Positions 29,022 through 36,663 of a stretch of DNA of 39,232 bases are shown here, piece after piece; position 1 is the stretch's first letter; each line of letters starts with the position of its first letter. Position numbers and translations under genes: made by a program. Source of the stretch: Streptomyces sp. Ru62. GTDB taxonomy: Bacteria > Actinomycetota > Actinomycetes > Streptomycetales > Streptomycetaceae. The notes beneath the pieces are model-generated. The model was not told the DNA's origin and did not search any database. It worked only from the letters and a program-made list of their open reading frames with translations. The stretch is taken from positions 1 through 39,232 of the forward strand of contig NZ_PQSU01000057.1 of assembly GCF_002920615.1 (NCBI RefSeq), in the 5' to 3' direction.

Positions 29022-29885
29022 TCACGGAAGGGGCCGGGGCCCCGCCAGGGTCTCGGCCTGGTCGAGGAAGCGGGGCAGCCACTCCTCGTAGGAGACGCCC
29101 GCCAGGAACCCCAGTGCCGCCTCCGCGTCCTTGCCGACCACCGTGTGCAGCGGGGTGCCGGGATCGTCGGCGGCGGCGACGACGGCCTCGGCCGCCTCCG
29201 CGCAGTCGGCGGCGCCCTCCGCGACGCGGGCGAGGAACCGGGCCAGCCAGGCGTGGTCCGCGCGGTACGGGTCGGCCCCGGACGGCTCCCCGTCGGTCAC
29301 GCCGGCGACGGACCTGCCCTGGATGCGGGAGGCGAAGCTGCCCGGTTCCAGGCACACCACCCGGATGCCGAAGGGCCGGACCTCCGCGTACAGGGCCTCG
29401 CTGAGCGCGCCCAGGGCGGCCTTGCTCGCCGCGTACAAGCCGCCGTGCGGCACGGCGAACGTCCGCCCGGCGAGGGACGAGACGTTCACGATGACTCCGC
29501 TGCCACGGGCGCGCATGCCGGGCAGCACGGCGCGGGACACGCGCAGCGGGCCCCAGAGGTTGGTCTCCATCAGTGCCCGCGCCTGGTCGAGCGGCATGGT
29601 CTCGACGGGGCCGGTCCGGTCGATGCCCGCGTTGTTGACCAGCACGTCGACGGGTCCGTACCGGTCCTGCACCGCGCTGACGGCGGCGGTGACGGAGGCG
29701 TCGTCGGTGACGTCCAGCCGGGGGACGTCGAGGGGGAGGTCCTCGGCGCGGGCGCGCCGGAGCAGTTCGCCGGCGCCGGCAGGGTCGCGGACGCAGGCGT
29801 GGACGCGGTCCCCGCGCCGTGCGAACGCCAGCGCCGTCTCCAGGCCGATGCCGCTGCTGCACCCGGTGATCAGGACCGACGTCAC
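29022..29885 (-). CDS. Short-chain dehydrogenase/reductase (SDR)
   Basis: A 287-residue classical SDR. The nucleotide-binding TGCSSGIG begins around residue 7; NNAG, the catalytic serine in VSSLAG and YAASK are all present. It starts with GTG 29885 in a GTGA overlap with the thioesterase gene, so the two are co-translated under the promoter at 30694-30740. It may oxidise a hydroxyl or reduce a carbonyl on the macrolactam, possibly at a P450-installed position. The direction and substrate cannot be read from sequence. Confidence 0.92.
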   Translation of the reverse strand: MTSVLITGCSSGIGLETALAFARRGDRVHACVRDPAGAGELLRRARAEDLPLDVPRLDVTDDASVTAAVSAVQDRYGPVDVLVNNAGIDRTGPVETMPLDQARALMETNLWGPLRVSRAVLPGMRARGSGVIVNVSSLAGRTFAVPHGGLYAASKAALGALSEALYAEVRPFGIRVVCLEPGSFASRIQGRSVAGVTDGEPSGADPYRADHAWLARFLARVAEGAADCAEAAEAVVAAADDPGTPLHTVVGKDAEAALGFLAGVSYEEWLPRFLDQAETLAGPRPLP

Positions 29886-30637
29886 GACCGCACCGCCCAC
29901 TTCACCAGCAGGCCCAGGACGTCCTGGGCGTGCGCCGTCAGGTAGAAGTGGCCGCCCGGGAACACGTGGAACTCGGATTCCGTGTCCGTGTGGCGCGACC
30001 AGGCGCGGGCCTCGTCCACGGTGACCTTGGGGTCGTCGTCGCCGACCAGGCTGACGACGGGGCAGGCCAGGTTGGGGCCGGGTTCGTAGCTGTAGGTCTC
30101 GGCCGCCCGGTAGTCGGCGCGGATCGCCGGCAGGGCCATGCGGATCAGTTCCTCGTCGTCGAGGATGGACGCGTCCGTGCCGCTCAACTGACGCATCTCC
30201 TCGACGAGTCCGTCATCGTCGCGCAGGTGCACCGTCTCGTCGCGCGGGCAGGAGGGGGCCCGGCGGGCGGAGGCGAACAGCGCGCGCGGGACGACGCCGT
30301 GGTCGCGTTCCAGCCGGCGGGCGACCTCGAAGCCGAGGGTGGCGCCCATGCTGTGGCCGAAGAGGACCAGGGGGCGGTCCGCCCACGGCAGCAGGACGGC
30401 GGTGACCTGGTCGGCGAGTTCACGGATGCTCGTGACGCACGGCTCGTTGCGGCGGTCCTGGCGCCCCGGGTACTGCACGGCGAGGACGTCCACGGAGGCG
30501 GGCATGCTCGCCGACACCGGGTGGTAGAAGGTCGCCGAGCCGCCGGCGTGCGGCAGGCACACCAGCCTGGCCGCCGCGTCCGGGCGGGGATGGTAGCGGC
30601 GGATCCAGAGACTGTCCTGCTCGGTGAGCGTGGTCAT
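29882..30637 (-). CDS. Type II (editing) thioesterase
   Basis: A 251-residue alpha/beta hydrolase of the discrete TEII family. Nucleophile elbow GHSMG, acid in VGDDDPKV and histidine in GGHFYLT. Such enzymes clear mis-primed or decarboxylated acyl groups from PKS carrier proteins. It is distinct from the TE fused to the last PKS, which would do the cyclisation. ATG 30637 lies about 50 nt from the predicted transcription start. It is the first gene of a two-gene operon with the SDR. Confidence 0.93.
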   Translation of the reverse strand: MTTLTEQDSLWIRRYHPRPDAAARLVCLPHAGGSATFYHPVSASMPASVDVLAVQYPGRQDRRNEPCVTSIRELADQVTAVLLPWADRPLVLFGHSMGATLGFEVARRLERDHGVVPRALFASARRAPSCPRDETVHLRDDDGLVEEMRQLSGTDASILDDEELIRMALPAIRADYRAAETYSYEPGPNLACPVVSLVGDDDPKVTVDEARAWSRHTDTESEFHVFPGGHFYLTAHAQDVLGLLVKWAVRS

Positions 30638-30693
30638 GGGGGCGGGCGTTCCCTTCCTGGGCTGCGGCGCTGGCGCGGGGGCGGTGCCCCAGC

Positions 30694-30740
30694 AGTCTCA
30701 CGCCCGGGGCGGGGGCGGACCACCCCTACCCGCCCCAACC
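30694..30740 (-). promoter_or_regulatory. Shared-operator promoter C, thioesterase/SDR operon
   Basis: On the minus strand, TTGGGG (30733-30738), CGGG, TAGGGGT (30722-30728), then a 22-nt spacer to GAGACT (30694-30699). The period of the two hexamers and the distance to the -10 box equal those of the other three copies. The first hexamer (TTGGGG) and the -10 box (GAGACT) are the weakest of the four. It lies just after the response-regulator stop and about 50 nt upstream of the thioesterase start codon. Confidence 0.62.
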
Positions 30741-30747
30741 GGCCTGC

Positions 30748-31392
30748 TCAGGCGTTGAGGTAGGCCAGCACGGCAAGCACCCGGCGGTTGCTGTCGCTCG
30801 ACGGCGGCAGCATCAGCTTGGTGAAGATGTTGGAGATGTGCTTCGCCGCGGCGCCCTCGGTGATGGTGAGCCGCTGGGCGATCGCCGTGTTCGAGCAGCC
30901 CTCCGCCATCAGCTCCAGCACCTCGCGCTCGCGGGCGGTGAGCGCGGCCAGCGGCTCGTCCCGGGAGTGACTGGTCATGAGCTGGGCGACCACGGCGGTG
31001 TCCATCGCCGTGCCGCCGGCCGCGACCCGGCGTACGGCGTCGATGAACTGCTCGTCGTCCAGCACGCTGTCCTTCAGCAGATAGCCGATGCCGCCGGTGC
31101 CGTCGGCCAGCAGTTCGCGCGCGTACATCTGCTCGACGTGCTGGGAGAGGACGAGGATCGGCAGGCCGGGCTGCTCCCGGCGGGCGCGCAGGGCGGCCTG
31201 GAGGCCCTCGGTGGTGAAGGTGGGCGGGAGCCGTACGTCGACGATGGCGATGTCGGGCCGGTGCTCGGTGATCGCGGCGGCGAGGTCCGTGCCGTTGTCG
31301 ACGGCGGCGACCACCTCGAAGTCGTACGCCTCCAGCAGTTGGATGATCCCCTGCCTCAGGAGGAAGAGGTCTTCGGCGAGGACAACGCGCAC
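30748..31392 (-). CDS. NarL/FixJ-type response regulator
   Basis: A 214-residue two-component response regulator. The receiver domain has the acidic pair near residues 7-8, phosphoacceptor Asp52 in IVDVRLPP and the lysine in YLLKDS. The C-terminal LuxR-type HTH runs from LTAREREVLELMAEG to KHISNIFTKL. GTG 31392 has GGAG upstream. It overlaps the sensor kinase gene by 37 bp, a strong sign of co-translation. It most likely answers the adjacent kinase and controls the ABC exporter genes. It is also one candidate for binding the shared TAGGGG operators, but nothing in the sequence proves either. Confidence 0.93.
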   Translation of the reverse strand: MRVVLAEDLFLLRQGIIQLLEAYDFEVVAAVDNGTDLAAAITEHRPDIAIVDVRLPPTFTTEGLQAALRARREQPGLPILVLSQHVEQMYARELLADGTGGIGYLLKDSVLDDEQFIDAVRRVAAGGTAMDTAVVAQLMTSHSRDEPLAALTAREREVLELMAEGCSNTAIAQRLTITEGAAAKHISNIFTKLMLPPSSDSNRRVLAVLAYLNA

Positions 31393-32654
31393 GGCAACTC
31401 CATCTTCATCACGGTCGGACCGCCCGGTGGACTGTCGATCTCCAGGACCCCGTCAAAGGATGCCAGCCGCCGTCGGATGCCCGCGAGGCCGCTCCCGGCC
31501 GACGCGTCGGCGCCGCCGCGGCCGTCGTCGGTGACCCGGGTGTGCAGCATGCCCTCCTCGCACCAGGCGACGACCTCCACGCGCCGCGCGTCGGCGTGCT
31601 TGAGGGCGTTGGTGAGCAGCTCGGACACCGCGAAGTACACGGCGGACTCGACCGGGTCGGGCAGCCGGCCGGGCAGGTCCGCCACCACGGTGACGTGGAG
31701 GGGGCTGGCCAGGCCCAGGGCGCGCAGGGCGTCGGGCAGGCCCCGCTCGGCGAGGACCGGCGGGTGGATGCCGTGGACGAGGTCGCGCAGTTCGCGCAGC
31801 GCCTCCACCGACGAGGAGCGGGCCTGCCGCAGCAGCCGCCGGGCCTCCTCCGGGTCCTGGTTCATCTTCCGGTCCACGGCTCCGAGTTGGAGGCCGAGGC
31901 TGACGAGCCGGGCCTGGGCTCCGTCGTGCAGGTCGCGTTCGATGCGGCGCAGTTCGGCGGCCTGGATGTCGAGGGCGCCGGACCGGGTCTCGGACAAGTG
32001 CTGGACGCGTGAGGCCAGTTGTGACTGACGGGTGGGACCGAGCAGGAAGCGGACGAAGTAGGCGTACCCCTTGAGCGCCAGGGGGCCGAGGAAGGTCCAG
32101 CCGGTGAGCACGACGAGCGCCAGCAGGGCCGCGGCGAGCGCGGCCGGCCAGCTGTCGACGGTGACGAAGGAGTACCAGCGGCCGTGTCCGTCGTCCGCGA
32201 GGGGCTGCCACAGGCCGCAGGCGAGGACCAGTCCCTCCCCCGCGTAGTACAGCAGCGCGGCCGGGACGAAGCCGACGAGGCCGACGACGCAGTTGAGGAG
32301 CAGCCACAGCAGGTCCCGCCAGGTCGCGGGGTCGGCGAGGATCCACTTGCAGCGCCGCATCCAGCCGACGATGTCCTTCTCGATCTCCTCCGGTTCGGGC
32401 CGGTAGGGCCGCGCCACCGGAACGCCGGAGCGCGCGGCGGCCCGCCGGTTGAGGTCGCACAGCCATCGCACGGCCCGGGTGAGATAGGGCAGCGCGAGGA
32501 AGCCGATGCCGATGAGGCAGAGGACGATGAAGTAGGTTGTGGTGACGAAGAGGACGACCGACAGCAGCGCTCCGGAGGCGATGGCCACGCCGACCAGGGT
32601 GTCCACGGTGGCGCGGCCGAGTCGGCCGCGCCACGTGACCGGCACAGTCTTCAT
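31356..32654 (-). CDS. Membrane sensor histidine kinase (NarL-cognate type)
   Basis: A 432-residue kinase when started at ATG 32654; an upstream in-frame extension to 32744 is possible but lacks a good ribosome-binding site. The N-terminal half carries about four to six membrane segments in the pattern of the actinobacterial putative-sensor domain. Then come a HisKA_3 dimerisation region with His243 in RDLHDGAQ and a HATPase with SELLTNALKHA, DDGRGG and GSGLAGIRRRL. Located 86 bp after the ABC permease gene, so it may sense membrane stress or the exported compound. Confidence 0.93.
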   Translation of the reverse strand: MKTVPVTWRGRLGRATVDTLVGVAIASGALLSVVLFVTTTYFIVLCLIGIGFLALPYLTRAVRWLCDLNRRAAARSGVPVARPYRPEPEEIEKDIVGWMRRCKWILADPATWRDLLWLLLNCVVGLVGFVPAALLYYAGEGLVLACGLWQPLADDGHGRWYSFVTVDSWPAALAAALLALVVLTGWTFLGPLALKGYAYFVRFLLGPTRQSQLASRVQHLSETRSGALDIQAAELRRIERDLHDGAQARLVSLGLQLGAVDRKMNQDPEEARRLLRQARSSSVEALRELRDLVHGIHPPVLAERGLPDALRALGLASPLHVTVVADLPGRLPDPVESAVYFAVSELLTNALKHADARRVEVVAWCEEGMLHTRVTDDGRGGADASAGSGLAGIRRRLASFDGVLEIDSPPGGPTVMKMELPCALSSPKTSSS

Positions 32655-32691
32655 GTCGTCATGTTCCCATTCCCGGCCGCCTGTCACGGAG

Positions 32692-32726
32692 GGGCCGCCC
32701 CCGCTCGGGGGAAGCGGGGACGGCCC
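32692..32726 (-). terminator. Possible terminator between exporter and kinase genes
   Basis: A 13-bp inverted repeat with one mismatch (32692-32704 with 32714-32726) and a 9-nt loop in the 86-bp spacer after the permease stop. There is no T-run. It could terminate or attenuate exporter transcription ahead of the kinase and regulator genes. Confidence 0.5.
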
Positions 32727-32740
32727 GGCCAGGGGGTGAC

Positions 32741-35251
32741 TCACGCGGCCTTCACCGTCTCCACGGCGGGGCTGCGCATGCCGCGCCAGGACGGCAGCAG
32801 CGTGGCGCCGAACACCAGCAGCAGCGATCCGCCGACGATGGCGAGGTAGATGCCGATGGATCCGGACGGCAGGTAGGAGTCGCTCTTGACGAGGCTGTAG
32901 GGGACGATGGTCGTCGCGGAGGCGGCGGTGCCGAGGACGGTGGCGACGACGCCGGTCAACAGGCCCTCGACGGTCAGCATGCCGAGCACCTGGGCGCGGG
33001 TCGCGCCGGTGAGCCGCTGGAGGCCGAACTCCGCGCGCCGTTTCCGGGTGACGGACACCAGGGTGTTGACGACGGTGATCGCGGCGTATCCGACGATCAT
33101 GGCGACGATGGTGTAGTTGGCGGAGACCAGGATCTGCTGGATCTGGTTGTTCCGGCCGGCCAGCGAGGAGCTGTCGTCCAGTTCGGTGCCGGGCACCTCG
33201 GCGGCCAGCGCGGCGAGGCGTTCGTGGACGCCGGCGCCGGTGCCGCGCGCGGTGCGGACGAGGATCTGGTGCGGCAGCCCGTCACCGGTGTGCGGGGCGA
33301 GGGTGGCCGCGGGCAGGGTCAGGTACTCCTGCTTGGGGTTGTCGGTGTAGAGGGCCACGACGGTGGGGCGTACGGCGGTGCCGTCCCCGAGGTGCATCGG
33401 CAGCCGCTCGCCCACCTTCACCCCGTACTCCCGGGCCTTCTTGTCGGACAGGGCCACGGTGTCGCCGCGCAGGCCGGTGAGGGAGCCGGCGACGACGGGC
33501 AGGTCCAGGCTCTGCCGCACGCCGTCGGCGGAGACCCCGCGCAGGTCGACCTGGTCCGGGCCGCCGGCGCGGTCCACGAAACCGCGGCTGGTGACGAACT
33601 CCGAGGCCGCGGCCACCCCCGGCGTGGCACGCACCCGGTCGACGACACCGGGTGCGAATCCGCCCGTGGTGGAGTCGAGGACGTAGTCGGCGAGGATGTT
33701 GCGGTCGTAGGAGGTCCGGGAGACGTGGTCCTCGGTGGACTGCATGTACAGGGTGCCGGTGGCGATGCCGATGAGCAGGACGATCGGCGCGACCGCACCC
33801 GCCATGCGGACGTTGGCGGTGGCGGCGTTGCGCAGCGCGAGCTGACCGGAGAGCCCGGAAAGGGCCCGGACCGGCAGGCGGAGCAGCGCCACCATGACCT
33901 TGGTGATGCCGGGGGCGAGCAGGGCGAGACCGATGCAGAACAGCACGGAGGCGGGTCCGGCGGTGCTGGCGAGGGTGGGGCCGTCCTCCATGACGGTGGC
34001 GGTGGCGACGGCCAGGCCGATGCCGCCTGCGAGGAAGAACAGTGCGAGCAGCAGCCGGGGCACGCTGAACCAGCGGGTGCCGGCGGTGGATTCGGCCAGC
34101 GCGGCAACCGGTTCGGTGCGGGCGGCGCGCCGTCCGGCGAAGCGGGTGGCGCCGGCCGCGGCGAGCACGGTGACGACGGCTCCGACGGCCATCGGGATCC
34201 ATCCGGCGTGGTAGACGATCGCCGACGACACCACGCCGCTGGATGTCAGCACCCCGAACAGCAGCCGTCCGATGGCGTATCCGGGCAGCAGGGCGAGCAG
34301 GACGGAGCCCACGGACAGCACGGCCGTCTCGGTGAGGATCATGCGGCGGAGCTGGTGCGGGGTGGAGCCGACGGCGCGCAGCAGGGCCATCTCGCGGGCG
34401 CGCTGCTGGAGGGAGAGGCCGAGGGTGGAGGCCACGCCGAACATGACGATGAGGACGACGGAGGAGCCGAAGACCGCCGCGAGGATGACGACGGTGCGCT
34501 TGCTGGAGAGGGTGCCGGGCAGTTCGGCCAGTCCCCGGCGTTCGCCGGTCAGCACCTCGGCGCGGTCGCCGACCTCGGCGCGCACCGCGTCCGCGACCGC
34601 GGCGGTCCGTGTGCCGGGGGCGGGCAGCACGCCGATGGAGTCGATCCGGCCACCGGCGAGGGTGCGGGCCTCGTCGTCCGTGAAGAACACGGCGGCGTCG
34701 GGGTTGTGGTCGCCGCGCTGCTCGGCGACGCCGCTGACCACGAAGCGCCGGGCCGTGCCCTGGACGACGATGTCGACGGGGGACCCCGGGCGCGCGCCGA
34801 CGCGCCGGGCGAGGTCCGCGTCGAGGACGACCTCGCCGCCGGCGACGGGGGTTTTACCGGCGGCGAGGGTATAGGGGGTGAGCCGGGCGGAGGCCCAGCC
34901 GTGGCCGTACGAGGCGGACTCGCCGGTGACCGGCTTGCCGTCCTTCAGGACGGTGGCCGGGACGGACACGTCGCCGACGGCCGCGCGGACGCCCTGGACC
35001 CGGGCGACCTCGCCGACGAGGCCGGGGTCGATGCGGTGGCGCTCGGTCAGGGCGGTGGAGTCGTAGATCTGTTCACCGGTGACGACGACCGGCGCGCCGT
35101 TCAGGCGCTGGGGCTCGGCCGCCATGCGGACGCCCGTCTCCATCAGGCCGCCGCAGCCGATGACGATCGCGGCGCCGAGGAACATGGCGAGGAAGGTCGC
35201 GATGAAGCTCGTCCTGCGGAACTTCAGGGTGCGCAGTGCCAGGCGCCACAT
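32741..35251 (-). CDS. ABC transporter permease, FtsX/MacB type with two FtsX repeats
   Basis: An 836-residue permease. An N-terminal membrane helix and an extracellular domain are followed by an FtsX domain of about three helices (near LQQRAREMALLRAVG), further membrane segments, a second extracellular domain, and a second FtsX domain (near RRAEFGLQRLTGA). This doubled architecture is typical of actinobacterial exporters of the MacB/Lol superfamily, which act on lipophilic or membrane-active compounds. Its start overlaps the ATPase stop by one base (TGATG). The likely role is self-resistance or export of the macrolactam; a stress function unrelated to the product is the alternative. Confidence 0.93.
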   Translation of the reverse strand: MWRLALRTLKFRRTSFIATFLAMFLGAAIVIGCGGLMETGVRMAAEPQRLNGAPVVVTGEQIYDSTALTERHRIDPGLVGEVARVQGVRAAVGDVSVPATVLKDGKPVTGESASYGHGWASARLTPYTLAAGKTPVAGGEVVLDADLARRVGARPGSPVDIVVQGTARRFVVSGVAEQRGDHNPDAAVFFTDDEARTLAGGRIDSIGVLPAPGTRTAAVADAVRAEVGDRAEVLTGERRGLAELPGTLSSKRTVVILAAVFGSSVVLIVMFGVASTLGLSLQQRAREMALLRAVGSTPHQLRRMILTETAVLSVGSVLLALLPGYAIGRLLFGVLTSSGVVSSAIVYHAGWIPMAVGAVVTVLAAAGATRFAGRRAARTEPVAALAESTAGTRWFSVPRLLLALFFLAGGIGLAVATATVMEDGPTLASTAGPASVLFCIGLALLAPGITKVMVALLRLPVRALSGLSGQLALRNAATANVRMAGAVAPIVLLIGIATGTLYMQSTEDHVSRTSYDRNILADYVLDSTTGGFAPGVVDRVRATPGVAAASEFVTSRGFVDRAGGPDQVDLRGVSADGVRQSLDLPVVAGSLTGLRGDTVALSDKKAREYGVKVGERLPMHLGDGTAVRPTVVALYTDNPKQEYLTLPAATLAPHTGDGLPHQILVRTARGTGAGVHERLAALAAEVPGTELDDSSSLAGRNNQIQQILVSANYTIVAMIVGYAAITVVNTLVSVTRKRRAEFGLQRLTGATRAQVLGMLTVEGLLTGVVATVLGTAASATTIVPYSLVKSDSYLPSGSIGIYLAIVGGSLLLVFGATLLPSWRGMRSPAVETVKAA

Positions 35252-36054
35252 CAGTACCGCCCTCCCGAGGGCTGCGCGGCGCCCTGCCGGTGGGTGTCGT
35301 CCTCCCAGGCGCCGAGCCGGGTCATCCGGGCGGCGACGGCGTCGGCCGTCGGCCGGAGCAGTTCGCCGGCGAAGGCGCCGTCGGCGAGGAAGACCACGCG
35401 GTCGGCGTAGGAGGCGGCCACCGGGTCGTGCGTGACCATGACCAGCGTCTGGCGGGCGGTGTCGACGGACTCGCGCAGCAGGCCGAGCACGGAGGCGGCG
35501 GTGCGGGTGTCGAGGGCGCCGGTGGGCTCGTCGGCGAAGACCACGGCGGGGCGGGTGACCAGGGCGCGGGCGATGGCGACGCGCTGCTGCTGGCCGCCGG
35601 AGAGCTGGGACGGCAGGTGGCCGAGCCGTTCGGCCAGGCCGACGCGCTGCACGACGGTGCGGATCAGGCTCCTGTCCGGCCGCTGTCCGGCCAGTTGCAG
35701 CGGCAGGGTGATGTTCTGCATGACCGTCAGCGCGGGCAGCAGGTTGAAGGACTGGAAGATGAAGCCGATCCGGTCGCGGCGCAGCTTGGTCAGCCGGGTG
35801 TCGTCCAGGCCGGCGAGGTCGGTGCCGCCGACGGTGACCGTGCCGGAGGTGGGCTGGACCAGTCCCGCGGCGCAGTGCAGGAACGTGCTCTTGCCCGATC
35901 CGGACGGTCCCATGACGGCGGTGAAGGTGCCGTCGGCGAAGCTCATGGTGAGCCCGCGGAGCGCGGCCACCTGGCTGTCTCCTCGGCCATAGGTCTTCGA
36001 CACGGCGTCCAGCCGTACCGCCTCCGCCCGGCGGAGGTCGTGTGAAGTGTGCAC
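35251..36054 (-). CDS. ABC transporter ATP-binding protein (MacB/LolD type)
   Basis: A 267-residue ATPase. Walker A GPSGSGKS (49-56), signature LSGGQQQR (151-158), Walker B VVFADEP (171-177). Start GTG 36054 with AGGGGAG just upstream. It forms an operon with the two-domain permease downstream. The upstream region has a near-perfect operator palindrome (36151-36172) and a plausible -10 box TAATCT at 36102-36107 with no good -35, which suggests activator dependence. It lacks the TAGGGG operators of the biosynthetic operons. Confidence 0.94.
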   Translation of the reverse strand: MHTSHDLRRAEAVRLDAVSKTYGRGDSQVAALRGLTMSFADGTFTAVMGPSGSGKSTFLHCAAGLVQPTSGTVTVGGTDLAGLDDTRLTKLRRDRIGFIFQSFNLLPALTVMQNITLPLQLAGQRPDRSLIRTVVQRVGLAERLGHLPSQLSGGQQQRVAIARALVTRPAVVFADEPTGALDTRTAASVLGLLRESVDTARQTLVMVTHDPVAASYADRVVFLADGAFAGELLRPTADAVAARMTRLGAWEDDTHRQGAAQPSGGRY

Positions 36055-36150
36055 GGGGGCTCCCCTACGAGATTTCGCTTCTCACGCGGTGTCTGCGGAC
36101 CAGATTAGGAACGCCGGGCCCGCGGCACATTGGCATTGTCCGGCCGGTTC

Positions 36151-36172
36151 GAGGTAGAGGTTTCTCTACCTC
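36151..36172. promoter_or_regulatory. 9-4-9 palindrome upstream of the ABC exporter operon
   Basis: GAGGTAGAG (36151-36159), GTTT, CTCTACCTC (36164-36172) is a perfect 9-bp inverted repeat. It is centred about 55 bp upstream of a candidate -10 box TAATCT (36102-36107, minus strand) and about 108 bp from the ATPase start. The spacing suits an upstream activator site. The linked NarL-type regulator is the obvious candidate; the divergent PqqD-like gene could also be affected. The rest of 36055-36342 shows nothing else I can support. Confidence 0.6.
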
Positions 36173-36342
36173 CGGACCGGTAGGTTCCGACGGGTGTCCG
36201 CCACCTTTGTGCAGTGGTGTCATCACCCTTGTCCGAATATTTGACTCCCCTTCGAAAGGGCCGGTTGCCACCCGTGTCCCGGGGCTTGTCCGCGGGTACC
36301 GTCGAAACCGTCCGCAGAAATCCACGAAAGATGGGAAGTCCC

Positions 36343-36597
36343 ATGGCCACGAGGCCTGACCACGAACTGACCGCACGGGTCCGGCCCGACGGATATCTGG
36401 AGCTGTTCTCCCGGCGCACCGGGAAGCGGCACCGATGCGGCCCACGCGGCACGACGATGTGGCTGGCGCTCCAGCGCAGCGGCTGGCAGCCGGAATCGGC
36501 CGCGGATGAAATCGGCCTGCAATTAGGTGTCGATCCGGACAGTATCCGATGCGATATCCACGCGTGGTTGGCGCATTTCCGCGAGGCCGGCGAGTGA
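36343..36597 (+). CDS. Small stand-alone PqqD-like (RRE-type) protein
   Basis: An 84-residue protein with the layout of the PqqD / RiPP-recognition-element fold. Three beta strands over residues 10-32 include RVRPDGYLELFS and TGKRHR, then a helix around GTTMWLALQRSG, a second around ESAADEIGLQLGV, and a third in DSIRCDIHAWLAHFREAG. The W-x-x-L-Q-R and LGVDPD-SI-DI-A-L pattern is the usual PqqD signature. ATG 36343 has GGGAAG upstream; ATG 36331 is an alternative. No RiPP precursor, radical SAM or protease gene is seen nearby, so the usual role of binding a leader peptide has no visible target. The function here is unknown. Converges on the last PKS gene across a terminator. Confidence 0.75.
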   Translation: MATRPDHELTARVRPDGYLELFSRRTGKRHRCGPRGTTMWLALQRSGWQPESAADEIGLQLGVDPDSIRCDIHAWLAHFREAGE

Positions 36598-36606
36598 AGA
36601 AGAATC

Positions 36607-36640
36607 GGGGCGCGGGCGGCTTTTCGGCCGCCCTCGCCCC
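36607..36640. terminator. Bidirectional terminator between PqqD-like gene and last PKS
   Basis: The stem pairs 36607-36612 with 36635-36640 (6 bp) and 36614-36620 with 36627-36633 (7 bp), split by one mismatch, with loop TTTTCG. A pyrimidine-rich TTCTCTTT follows on the plus strand. It lies 10 bp after the PqqD-like stop and 24 bp from the PKS stop on the other strand. Confidence 0.85.
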
Positions 36641-36663
36641 TTCTCTTTCGACCGCCGCCGATT

